From Oxalobacteraceae bacterium (GTDB taxonomy: Bacteria > Pseudomonadota > Gammaproteobacteria > Burkholderiales > Burkholderiaceae_D), in the NCBI GenBank assembly GCA_027490725.1, contig JAIXXN010000046.1:34881-98880 (forward strand): DNA of 64,000 nucleotides. Reading direction: 5' to 3'. The position numbers were made by a program, and so were the translations under genes. Position 1 is the stretch's first letter, and every line of letters starts with the position of its first letter. Positions 55,490 through 64,000 of this stretch are shown here, in pieces. A model generated the notes under the pieces. It did not search any database and had not been told where the DNA came from. It worked only from the letters and a program-made list of their open reading frames with translations.

Positions 55490-56482
55490 ATGATCATCGA
55501 TAGAGAACCGGAACAAAGCGCTCACGCGAGGATGGGGGGCCGGCCGCTGTTGCTGATTGTGGACGATCAGCCCAGCAACATCCAGGTCTTATTCAGCATC
55601 TTCAAGGACGACTACGACGTGTGCATGGCGCTTTCGGGCGAGGCGACGTTTACATTTCTCGAGCAACGCCTCCCCGATTTGATCTTGCTTGACGTTGTGA
55701 TGCCCGAAGTTAGCGGCTTCGACGTTTGCCGGCGTCTTAAGGGATCGGAGCGCACCGCCGACATACCGGTGATTTTTGTCACCGCCAATAGCGACCCCGA
55801 GGAAGAGGCGCGCGGGCTGGTCGCGGGCGCGGTCGACTTTATCGTCAAGCCCTTTCACGCTACCGTGGTCAAGGCACGCGTCAACACTCAACTAACGGTC
55901 AAACGACAGGCCGATCAACTGCGCGCGATGGCGATGGTCGATGGACTGACCGGCGTGGCCAATCGGCGTCGCTTCGACGCGGTGCTCGAAATTGAATGGC
56001 GGCGGGCGGCCAGAGAGGGCGGGGAACTGGCGGTCATCATGATTGACGTCGATTTTTTCAAACGCTATAACGATCGCTTTGGGCATCTGGAGGGGGACAA
56101 CTGCTTGCGGCAGGTCGCCGGCGCGTTGCAACAGCGACTGACCCGTTCGCCCGACCTGTTAGCGCGTTATGGCGGCGAAGAATTCGTCTGTGTGCTACCT
56201 GCCACCGGGCTGAATGGGGCCTTAATTCTCAGCAACGAGCTGGAACAGCGGGTGCGCGCGCTGGGCTTGCCGCATCCAGACTCAGAGGCTGCAGCAGTCG
56301 TCACCGTCAGTATTGGCGCGGCGGCTGGACGGCCGAGCGAGGGTGGCAGCGCCGCCGCGCTGCTGGCGAATGCCGATACCCAGTTGTACTGCGCCAAACA
56401 AAACGGGCGGGCGCGCGTCTGCGGCCAGAATTTTTCCGCGCAAGGTCAGCACGGCGATCCGGTCGATGCTGCTGCGAACTAG
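55490..56482 (+). CDS. REC-GGDEF diguanylate cyclase
   Basis: A 330-residue response regulator of PleD/WspR-like layout. The receiver has D68 in LILLDVVMPEVSG and FIVKPF. The GGDEF domain has the active-site variant GGEEF at about 228 and an RSPD inhibitory I-site exactly five residues before it, so product feedback is expected. GGGAG at 55480-55484 selects ATG 55490. It ends the plus-strand signalling run and is the probable output of the preceding kinase. Confidence 0.88.
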   Translation: MIIDREPEQSAHARMGGRPLLLIVDDQPSNIQVLFSIFKDDYDVCMALSGEATFTFLEQRLPDLILLDVVMPEVSGFDVCRRLKGSERTADIPVIFVTANSDPEEEARGLVAGAVDFIVKPFHATVVKARVNTQLTVKRQADQLRAMAMVDGLTGVANRRRFDAVLEIEWRRAAREGGELAVIMIDVDFFKRYNDRFGHLEGDNCLRQVAGALQQRLTRSPDLLARYGGEEFVCVLPATGLNGALILSNELEQRVRALGLPHPDSEAAAVVTVSIGAAAGRPSEGGSAAALLANADTQLYCAKQNGRARVCGQNFSAQGQHGDPVDAAAN

Positions 56483-56503
56483 ACGCGCCTTAATTGGTCG
56501 CCG

Positions 56504-59500
56504 CTAAGCGACCTCTGCCAGCGCAGCTTGCAGGGTCTTGCAAAGCTCGAGGCCGGCGCTAAAGTCGAGCACGCGTATCGCCTGTCCCAGCGCATCGAGT
56601 GTCGGCTGGTGCGCTGATAAATTAAACCGTTCCAGTTCTTCAAAGGCGGACAACGCCGCCATATTAGAAGCGTCCAATAGTTGCGCCAGCCGCGCCAGCT
56701 GGTCCGACAGAACTTGCTGGTCCGGCGCCTGTGGCGGCGGGACGGCAGGACTGTAGAAGGCGGCTCGTTTGCCCGCATGATCGGCGGCGCTGGCACAGGC
56801 ATCGAACAAGGGATCCAGCGAGGGCCAAGGCTGGCTGGTCGATGCCAAGAGGGCGTGCTCAAGGTCGGCGGCGAGTGTCGCCAATGCGTGCGCCCCTACC
56901 AGCGCGGCGATGCCCTTGAGATTGTGCAGGATTTGGGCCGCGCTGCTGCACTGTCCATCCTGTGCGGCGACGCGCAGGCGCTCACTCAAGCTGCGGGATT
57001 CTCTGGGAAAGGCTTGCAAGGCTCGCGCATAGGTGACTTGATTTCCGCCCAGGCGCGCCAGCGCGGCCGCTTCGTGCCACTCAGATGCCAGCGCCTCCGG
57101 CCCCGCAACCGCCGGTCCAGCGGGTACGGAGGCGTCAGGCTGATGCCGGCCGGACTGACAGTGGTGGCGGATCACGCGGATGAGTTCTGCCAACTGGAAA
57201 GGCTTGCCCACGTGGTCGTTCATGCCAGCGGCCATCGCATCGGCGCGATCGCTGGCCATGGCGTTGGCCGTGATGGCGATGATGGGTAAATTCGCCAGAT
57301 CGGCGCGCTGACGTATGGCGCGGGTCGCGCTGTAGCCGTCCATGCCGGGCATTTGCACATCCATCAGCACCGCGTCATAGGCGTCGCCCTTGCCAGTGAC
57401 CATGGCCACCGCTGCACGCCCGTCGTTGGCCACCACCACCGTCGCCCCTTCCGAACACAGGAGTTCGCGGGCCACCTGCTGATTGATGGCGTTGTCTTCG
57501 ACTAGCAGCAGGCGCAAGCCGGCAAGCTGGCCTGGGCCATGCGCCGTGGCCCTTGCCACCGGAGTTGCGCCTAGGCGCAATTCTGCCACGACATCATAGA
57601 TGGCTGAGGCTGTCAGCGGCTTACTGACGGCGCCGTCGAACAATTCCGGTTGGAGTTCCAGCAGCGCTGCACATTCTTCACTGCTATTGCCCGCCGTTAG
57701 CGCGATCAGGACCGGGCTTGGCGTTAGGTCCAGTTGCCGCAGCCGTTCGGCGGTCTGGCGACCGTCCAGATCAGGCATACGCCAGTCGAGCAGGATCACA
57801 TCGTAGCAAGCGCGCGCCACCAGTTCCAGCGCGGCGCGGCCACTGGTGGCTTGCTGCACCTGCCAGCCTAAGGACTGAAGCATGGTTGCGCATGCGGCGC
57901 GGGCGCCGTCATGATCATCGACTATCAGACAACGCAGGCCGCTCATTGGCTGCAGCACGTCGGCGGGTTGGTGCGCCGCATCGCGCTGACAGACGATGGT
58001 GAAGCGGAATGTGCTGCCTTTGCCGCGCTGGCTGTCGGCCTGCAGCTGCCCCCCCATCATCGACACCAGGCGTCGGCTAATTGCCAGACCCAGGCCCGAT
58101 CCGCCGTAACGGCGGGCGGTCGAGGCGTCGGCCTGGGAGAAGCCGTCAAAAATGCGCGTCAACTGGTCCTGTGCGATACCGATGCCTGTGTCGCGCACGG
58201 AAAATTCCAGGACGAGCTCCTCACCACGCGTTTCCAGCACTGCCACCCGCACACGGATTTCTCCCGTATCGGTAAACTTGACAGCATTGCCCGCCAGGTT
58301 AATCAGGATCTGCTGCAAGCGCATGGAATCGCCAACGATCCAGCGCGGTACGTCGTCGCACTGTTCAAAGATCAACTCCACCGGTTTTTCGCCCAGGTTG
58401 GTCGACAATATGACACCGATATCCCGCAGCAATCGGTCGATATTCAACGGTTGCACGTCCAGCACCATCTTACCGGCCTCGACCTTGGAAAAGTCCAGGA
58501 TGTCATTCAGAATGCCCAACAGCGCGCGCGCGGCCGCTTCAGCCTTGCTAGTATAGTCAGACTGGCGCGTCGCCAAACCGCTGCGCTGCAGCAATTGCAA
58601 CATTCCCAGAATCGCATTCATCGGGGTGCGGATTTCATGGCTCATGTTAGCGAGGAATTCGGACTTGGCGCGGCTTGCCTGTTCGGCCTCGGCGGTGCGC
58701 TGGGCCAATGTGCGGTTGAGCAATTCCAGATCCAGTTGGGCGTGCTTGAGTTCCGTGACGTCGGATATCAGCACGATAAAACCGCGCACGTCCTCGCCCT
58801 CGACATCCGGGATGTAGTGGGCCCAGGTGTGGCGCTGAGCGCCATCGCTCATGGTCAGGCTGCGTTCGAATCGCTGCGGCTCTCCGCACAAGGCAGCCAG
58901 CACGTAGTTTTCATTCTGATGAAATAATTCGTCGCCCAGAAGGTCACGCAGGTGTATGCCCGACATTTCGGCCTTGCCGCGGCCAAACCACGCCAGATAC
59001 GCGCCGTTGGCGAAACGGCACAGCAGGTCGGCGTCCCAGTACGCCACCATGCCCGGAATGTTGTCGGCCAGACTGTTCAGGAAACGATCATTGGCGACCA
59101 GCTGCTGCTCTACAGCGCGCTGGGCGCTCAGGTCTGCGGCCATGCCGAGATAGCCCATGGGCGCACCGGTATCATCTTTCAACGCCGTGACGGCCAGCAG
59201 CACCGGCACCGCACTCCCGTCGCGCCGCAGGTATGTCCACTCGTGCTCGTTCGGCAGCCCGCGCAGCGCCTTGACGACAAACACGTCAAACCCCGGTTCA
59301 ATTTCCTCGCCCAGCTGCAAACTGAATTCCTTGGCCCGGGACACCACTTCCGCCGGGACGTGGAACAAGGCAGGCGTGTGCTGCGCGATGACGTCAGCGG
59401 CCTGGTAGTCAAGCAGTTTTTCCGCAGCGGGATTGAAGATGATAATTTTGCCGTCGAGATCGGTGGCAATGATGGCGTAACCAGCATGCTGGAATATCGC

Positions 59501-61009
59501 CTGTTGCATGGCCGAGACCTGGCGTATCTGCGCGGTGCGCTCGGACACCTGTATTTCGAGCGAGCGGTTCAGTTCCAGGATACGCGCCGCCGCCTCAGTT
59601 TGTTCGCTAATGTCACGGGCGGTCTTGGCGGCGCCGACCACGCGGCCGGCAGCGTCCAGAATGGGGGAGACCGTCACCGCGATGTCGACCAGACTGCCAT
59701 CGCTCCGGTGGCGCTGGGTGTGTTGGTTGGATACGACCTCGCCGGCGGTCACCCGCGCCAGGATGGCCATCTCCTGGTCAAGGGCGATGTCCGGGATGAT
59801 CAGCTCGGACAGTTTCTGACCGATCGCCTGCTTGGCGGTATAGCCGAAGATGCGCTGGGCGCCGTCATTCCAGCTGGTGACGCGACCGTCCAGGTCCTTG
59901 CCGATGATGGCGTCGTGCGAACTGCGCACGATGGCCGCCAGCTCTTCGATCTGTTTGCTGGCGCGGCGCTGCGTTGTGCGGAGCAGATAGAGGACCAGCG
60001 CCGCTGCAATGCCGATGCCCACCAGAATGCGCAACTGCGACCAGCGCGCGGCCACCGCAGCCGCCTCGACCGCGCTATCCGGCAAAGCCAGCGTCAGCGT
60101 CGGGTTGCGCGCGGACGTATCGGGGTCAAGCTGCAACGGCGCGCTGCGGGCGTGCAGATCGCCACCCGGACCGGCAAGCCGATGCAAGCCGAGGCCGCTG
60201 TCGGTCGGGTCGGAGACGTTGTGGTAGTCGCGTTGCCAGCTGGTGCGTGGCACTGTGGCGCGAGGGGCGATTAGGTAGCTACCATCTGGGGCGGTGAGAA
60301 ATAACTGGAACTCTTGCGCCAGGCTGCTGCGCAGGCTGGCCAGTACGGCATCCGCGTCCGCGGTCAGGACCAGCATCCCGAAAACCGAGCCGTTGGCATT
60401 GAACACCGGGGTGGCGGCGTGGATCACCCGCTGATCGGGGCCATAGGCGCAGCCATTCAATTGTTCCTGGCGAAATTCAGACAGATAGACCTGACCCGCA
60501 GCGAGCTGGCGCGTCGCCTGGAAAAATTGGTCTGAGCCCAGGCGCATCAATGCGTTCGCGGGAACGGTGGCGACCTTCTGGTCGCGGCGCTGCGTGCGCA
60601 AGATCTCCTTGCCGCCGTTTGCCAGACCAATCAAGCGGATGCAGGTTAGCTCATGATTGGCCTGGATAAAACTGCTAAAGATCTGCGCTAGGCGTTGTTC
60701 CCACAGGCGACCGCTGGTTGCCTCCTGAGAGTCGTAACCATCATTGGCGATGGCGCGTATGACGCCACCGACAGGCGGCACTTCGGTAAGGAAGACCACG
60801 TCGCGGCGTAGCGACGCCAGCACGGTGGAGACGGCTTCGCTGCGCAGGTTGACGGAAGCGCCCATCCGCGCAGCGTAGGCACTCAGCGTCTGTCGTCGCC
60901 CGCGTTCGCCAGCTTGGTAGGTCAGTATCGCTGCCGCCACAAGAGCGCAGATCATCACAATAAACAGGGCAACTTTTGTGCCCTGGGGACCAAGTCTCCG
61001 TTGCCGCAT
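56504..61009 (-). CDS. Large Cache-PAS hybrid histidine kinase
   Basis: A 1501-residue kinase on the opposite strand. There are two membrane helices around a periplasmic Cache-type domain (about 45-330), then three PAS domains (about 360-480, 510-640, 645-765). HisKA has H791 ([15 protein letters not shown]), then HATPase, receiver 1 (D1075), receiver 2 (D1217) and Hpt with H1362 (ILHNLKGIAALVG). AGGAG 4 nt before ATG 61009 sets the start over 61054. Its stop faces the diguanylate cyclase stop, 21 bp away. The ligand is unknown. Confidence 0.9.
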   Translation of the reverse strand: MRQRRLGPQGTKVALFIVMICALVAAAILTYQAGERGRRQTLSAYAARMGASVNLRSEAVSTVLASLRRDVVFLTEVPPVGGVIRAIANDGYDSQEATSGRLWEQRLAQIFSSFIQANHELTCIRLIGLANGGKEILRTQRRDQKVATVPANALMRLGSDQFFQATRQLAAGQVYLSEFRQEQLNGCAYGPDQRVIHAATPVFNANGSVFGMLVLTADADAVLASLRSSLAQEFQLFLTAPDGSYLIAPRATVPRTSWQRDYHNVSDPTDSGLGLHRLAGPGGDLHARSAPLQLDPDTSARNPTLTLALPDSAVEAAAVAARWSQLRILVGIGIAAALVLYLLRTTQRRASKQIEELAAIVRSSHDAIIGKDLDGRVTSWNDGAQRIFGYTAKQAIGQKLSELIIPDIALDQEMAILARVTAGEVVSNQHTQRHRSDGSLVDIAVTVSPILDAAGRVVGAAKTARDISEQTEAAARILELNRSLEIQVSERTAQIRQVSAMQQAIFQHAGYAIIATDLDGKIIIFNPAAEKLLDYQAADVIAQHTPALFHVPAEVVSRAKEFSLQLGEEIEPGFDVFVVKALRGLPNEHEWTYLRRDGSAVPVLLAVTALKDDTGAPMGYLGMAADLSAQRAVEQQLVANDRFLNSLADNIPGMVAYWDADLLCRFANGAYLAWFGRGKAEMSGIHLRDLLGDELFHQNENYVLAALCGEPQRFERSLTMSDGAQRHTWAHYIPDVEGEDVRGFIVLISDVTELKHAQLDLELLNRTLAQRTAEAEQASRAKSEFLANMSHEIRTPMNAILGMLQLLQRSGLATRQSDYTSKAEAAARALLGILNDILDFSKVEAGKMVLDVQPLNIDRLLRDIGVILSTNLGEKPVELIFEQCDDVPRWIVGDSMRLQQILINLAGNAVKFTDTGEIRVRVAVLETRGEELVLEFSVRDTGIGIAQDQLTRIFDGFSQADASTARRYGGSGLGLAISRRLVSMMGGQLQADSQRGKGSTFRFTIVCQRDAAHQPADVLQPMSGLRCLIVDDHDGARAACATMLQSLGWQVQQATSGRAALELVARACYDVILLDWRMPDLDGRQTAERLRQLDLTPSPVLIALTAGNSSEECAALLELQPELFDGAVSKPLTASAIYDVVAELRLGATPVARATAHGPGQLAGLRLLLVEDNAINQQVARELLCSEGATVVVANDGRAAVAMVTGKGDAYDAVLMDVQMPGMDGYSATRAIRQRADLANLPIIAITANAMASDRADAMAAGMNDHVGKPFQLAELIRVIRHHCQSGRHQPDASVPAGPAVAGPEALASEWHEAAALARLGGNQVTYARALQAFPRESRSLSERLRVAAQDGQCSSAAQILHNLKGIAALVGAHALATLAADLEHALLASTSQPWPSLDPLFDACASAADHAGKRAAFYSPAVPPPQAPDQQVLSDQLARLAQLLDASNMAALSAFEELERFNLSAHQPTLDALGQAIRVLDFSAGLELCKTLQAALAEVA

Positions 61010-61335
61010 GGATCTCCTTGTCGACGGAAGACACGACGCCGTCATGTCGTTCAAGCAATTGGGTCATAGTACCCTGTAATCGATCGCTAGACCAGTTGCA
61101 GCAACATCAGAACCGTGCGGCCGGGTGGCTTGGCGATGCTGCCTCAGATGCTAGGGCCAAGTTTGGAGGCATGGACGCCACACTGATTAATCAGATGAAT
61201 GATGACCTGACCGAAAGGGCCTGGCAGGCTGGCCATTGGGACGCCAGCACTGCCGCAGAAGATACATCAAATCTAGGCACATCAATCACTGAGATCTGCA
61301 ATAATGCTTTTCATCAAATCCCGTTGGAGACTCGC

Positions 61336-62163
61336 GTGAACACAGACACCCGGAATGCAAGCATCCTTGTAAGAAACAATGTAAAAGTTTTGGACGGTGA
61401 TGGTCCAGTGCTGCTGTATGCCCACGGATTTGGGTGTAATCAACACATGTGGGATCGCGTGACACCAGCGTTCTCCGCAACCCATAAGCAGGTCTTGTTC
61501 GACTATGTAGGCAGCGGACGATCCGATATTTCGGCTTTCGACCCGGCTAAATATGCCAATCTCAGCGGCTATGCCCAAGATGTCCTGGACATTTGCGATG
61601 CCCTGGAATTGACGAACGGCGTCATTCTCATTGGCCATTCCGTCAGTTGCAGTATCGGATTACTCGCGTCCATCGCCCGCCCAGGTCTGTTCGCCAAGTT
61701 AGTACTCGTGGGCCCTAACCCATGCTTCGTCAACCATGCGCCTGAGTACGTCGGTGGTTTTGAGAAAGAAGACCTGGAAGGGCTTCTGGCCTTAATGGAT
61801 GAAAACTACATTGGTTGGGCGAACTATCTTGCACCGGTGGTCTCGGCACAGGGGGAATCGGGTGCGGTCACCGTTGAACTCTCGGACAGCTTTTGCTCGA
61901 CCGATCCACAGGTCGCAAAAGTCTTTGCTCGCACAACATTCTTCTCCGACAACCGGGAGGATTTGCCCAAGGTCAAGGTACCTAGTCTGATTCTCCAACA
62001 CCGAACCGACACCCTTGCTCCGATCAACGTGGGCGAATATATGCATGCCCATTTATCCGGGAGCACTTTGAAAGTGCTGGAAGTACAAGGCCACTGTTCC
62101 CATATGAGTGAACCTACGCTGGTTATTGATGCTATGCGTGAGTTTCTTACCCAGCCCACTTAG
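61336..62163 (+). CDS. RsbQ-like alpha/beta hydrolase
   Basis: A 275-residue hydrolase with YAHGFGCNQHMWDRV, nucleophile S102 in IGHSVSCSIG, D225 in QHRTDTLAP and H253 in VQGHCSHMSEP. This combination is typical of RsbQ and the related karrikin/strigolactone receptor family. In Bacillus RsbQ works with the PAS phosphatase RsbP to sense energy stress. TTGGAGA 6 nt before GTG 61336 chooses the start; the frame is open much further upstream without homology. The next gene begins 14 bp later with an RsbP-like PAS domain. The 61055-61335 stretch shows no other gene. Confidence 0.85.
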   Translation: MNTDTRNASILVRNNVKVLDGDGPVLLYAHGFGCNQHMWDRVTPAFSATHKQVLFDYVGSGRSDISAFDPAKYANLSGYAQDVLDICDALELTNGVILIGHSVSCSIGLLASIARPGLFAKLVLVGPNPCFVNHAPEYVGGFEKEDLEGLLALMDENYIGWANYLAPVVSAQGESGAVTVELSDSFCSTDPQVAKVFARTTFFSDNREDLPKVKVPSLILQHRTDTLAPINVGEYMHAHLSGSTLKVLEVQGHCSHMSEPTLVIDAMREFLTQPT

Positions 62164-62177
62164 TCTACTAGCCAACT

Positions 62178-64000
62178 ATGCCAACATTTGATCAGCTACC
62201 TTGCCCTGCGTTGGTGACCGACCGCAGTGGCAATGTTCAATCATTGAATTCTGGCTTATTGGAACTGGTAGGTGGTATTGAAGACCGTTGGCTTGCAAAG
62301 CCAATGGATCTGATGTTCCCAGCGGCGAGCAAAATATTTTTGCAGACGCACGTGTGGCCGATGTTATTGCGTGACAGCCGAGTTCGCGAAATTCGCTTGC
62401 AAATGTTGGATGGCTCGGGCAAGCAGATTCCCGTGTTTGTGCATAGCCAAAAAATAACGATTGACACGGTGGAGTGCTTCTTGTGGGTATTCTTTGTGTC
62501 ATTTGAGCGCAGTCGTTTTGAGCAAGAACTACTAGCAGGCAGGCAAAGGGCAGAAACTTTGCAGCATGAACTGCAGCGGGCCAAAACGCTGCTGGAACGT
62601 ACTGGATCCATGACTGGAGTCGGTGGCTGGGAATTGGATTTGGTCACAAACACGATTTTCTGGTCCGATGAAACCTGTCGTATTCATGGGGTTCCACCCG
62701 GGTATTCGCCCCAACTGAGCGAAGCGATCCAGTTTTACGCGCCGCAGGCCAGACCGGTAATTGAAGCCGCAGTTGCACAGGCTATCGCAACCGGCCAGCG
62801 CTGGGACCTAGAGCTACCGTTTATTCAGAAAGACGGTAACGAAATTTGGGTACGTTCTTTGGGCATGGCCGAATTCGCACAAGGCAAGCCAGTGCGCCTG
62901 GCGGGCGCGTTTCAAGACATTACCGAGCGCCGTCTGGGTGATGCGGCGCTCCTGATCAGTGAGTCGCAATTTCGCGGCGCATTTGAGGCGGCTTCACACG
63001 GCGTGGCGCTGGTCTCAATGCAAGGGGGATTCATCAAGGTCAATGAATCCTTGTGCGTCATGTTGGGCTACAGCAATGCCGAGCTGCTGGCTACAGACTT
63101 TCAGACGATTACCCACCCAGAAGATCTGAACGCTGACCTGAACTATCTGCATCAATTGCTAGAACGGCAAATTGAGAGTTACCAGATGGAAAAGAGGTAT
63201 CTCCACAAGAGGGGAAGCGTCATCTGGGTATTGCTGAGCGTATCGCTGGTACGAACAAGTGATGGCCTTCCAATTCACTTCGTTTCCCAAATTATCGATA
63301 TCACTGACCGCAAGAACACCGAGGCGACTTTATTGGCGGCGAAACAGTCGGCAGAAGAGGCCAATCGCACTGCGAACAACGCCAATACGCGCCTGCAGTT
63401 GGCGATGAGTTCGGCGAGTATGGGCATTTGGGATTGGGACTTGATAAGCGGGGTTCTGGTGTGGGATGAGCGGATGTACGAGTTGTACGGCATTACGTCT
63501 GACACCTTCGGGAAGGCCTACGATGCTTGGCTCTCGGCGGTCAGCGTGGAGGATCAAGCCTTGGCCAATCGTGCAGTTGAGCTTGCCATTGCGGATTTGC
63601 AGCCCCTCGATTACGAGTTTCGCGTCAGTCACCCCGATGGAACTCAGCGATGGATCAAGACCAACGGCATCGTCACTAGAAACGCCGCTGGTCAGCCGGT
63701 GACCATGGCAGGCATCAACTACGACATCACCGAACGCAAGAACGCCGAAGCAACTATCGTCGCAGCGAAACAGGCGGCGGAAGATAGTAATCGTGCCAAG
63801 TCGAGTTTTCTGGCCACCATGAGCCACGAAATCCGCACCCCTATGAATGGCATTCTTGGCATGCTGCAACTGCTGCAACACACCGAGCTGACGTCGCGTC
63901 AAATCGATTACACCCGCAAGGCCGAAGGCGCGACGCGGGCCCTGCTCGGCATCATCAACGACATCCTCGATTTCTCCAAGGTCGAAGCAGGCAAACTCGA
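62178..64000 (+). CDS. PAS-rich histidine kinase paired with the RsbQ-like hydrolase (runs off the window)
   Basis: The frame is open from ATG 62178 to the window end (at least 607 residues). The N-terminus ([29 protein letters not shown], then [21 protein letters not shown]) matches the PAS domain seen in RsbP-type partners of RsbQ. After a coiled segment come three more PAS/PAC units, then HisKA with H550 ([21 protein letters not shown]). The ATPase and probably receiver domains lie beyond. No PP2C phosphatase is visible, unlike Bacillus RsbP. Confidence 0.85.
   Translation, partial: MPTFDQLPCPALVTDRSGNVQSLNSGLLELVGGIEDRWLAKPMDLMFPAASKIFLQTHVWPMLLRDSRVREIRLQMLDGSGKQIPVFVHSQKITIDTVECFLWVFFVSFERSRFEQELLAGRQRAETLQHELQRAKTLLERTGSMTGVGGWELDLVTNTIFWSDETCRIHGVPPGYSPQLSEAIQFYAPQARPVIEAAVAQAIATGQRWDLELPFIQKDGNEIWVRSLGMAEFAQGKPVRLAGAFQDITERRLGDAALLISESQFRGAFEAASHGVALVSMQGGFIKVNESLCVMLGYSNAELLATDFQTITHPEDLNADLNYLHQLLERQIESYQMEKRYLHKRGSVIWVLLSVSLVRTSDGLPIHFVSQIIDITDRKNTEATLLAAKQSAEEANRTANNANTRLQLAMSSASMGIWDWDLISGVLVWDERMYELYGITSDTFGKAYDAWLSAVSVEDQALANRAVELAIADLQPLDYEFRVSHPDGTQRWIKTNGIVTRNAAGQPVTMAGINYDITERKNAEATIVAAKQAAEDSNRAKSSFLATMSHEIRTPMNGILGMLQLLQHTELTSRQIDYTRKAEGATRALLGIINDILDFSKVEAGKL

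Noticed and set aside
60976..61335. Long N-terminal extension of the RsbQ-like hydrolase
   Set aside because: The first 120 codons overlap the divergent kinase start and have no hydrolase homology; GTG 61336 has a proper ribosome site.

Overview
The window looks like chromosomal DNA of a GC-rich betaproteobacterium, most likely Burkholderiales/Oxalobacteraceae (Janthinobacterium, Duganella or Massilia type). This is an inference from gene content: lipB-lipA next to a YbeD protein, an rsmI/lpoA/yraN/diaA/dolP block, a DUF3034 outer-membrane protein, a biotin cluster inside leucine-catabolic genes, and dense hybrid kinase signalling. Nothing suggests a plasmid or a complete prophage.

Layout. 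1-3.1 kb: RhtB-type exporter, FecR/DUF6600 protein, ybeD. 3.1-6 kb: LysR regulator divergent from lipB-lipA (lipoate attachment and synthesis). 6.2-19.5 kb: part of a type VI secretion system. tssF, tssG, vgrG, a phospholipase D effector (Tle5 type) and a Sel1-repeat immunity protein lie on the minus strand. tssE, a low-GC Tli4-type immunity gene, a PAAR protein and tssK lie on the plus strand. A DMT transporter separates the two arms. 19.6-21.8 kb: murQ with its GntR regulator, and a YchJ protein that carries a perfect palindrome inside its reading frame. 21.8-32.7 kb: methylcrotonyl-CoA carboxylase beta, methylglutaconyl-CoA hydratase, bioA-bioF-bioD-bioB, carboxylase alpha, a 2-hydroxyacid dehydrogenase and HMG-CoA lyase. 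The biotin genes therefore sit between the two subunits of a biotin enzyme. 32.8 kb: tRNA-Pro(UGG) with its own promoter and terminator. 33-38.2 kb: a small membrane protein, rsmI, lpoA-like, yraN, diaA/gmhA, dolP and a TlpA-like protein. 38.2-42.7 kb: an exported truncated globin fused to a DUF3034 barrel, a hotdog thioesterase, and three Tad-type pseudopilin-like genes.

43-64 kb is a signalling island. A lone receiver protein is followed by two consecutive modules with the same layout: membrane-tethered solute-binding protein, hybrid histidine kinase, then a receiver-linked cyclic-di-GMP enzyme. The binding-protein gene of the first module is split by a TnpB-only IS200/IS605-family element (about 43646-45039). 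The first module's enzyme is GGDEF-EAL, the second's is GGDEF only. A 1501-residue Cache/PAS hybrid kinase follows on the opposite strand. Beyond it, an RsbQ-like hydrolase is paired with a PAS-rich hybrid kinase that runs off the window.

The most interesting items are the duplicated sensor/kinase/c-di-GMP module with its transposon-broken sensor, the globin-barrel fusion, the RsbQ-kinase pairing, the 17-bp repeats bracketing the lysR promoter, and the in-frame palindrome in ychJ. All assignments come from reading the sequence; no database search was run.
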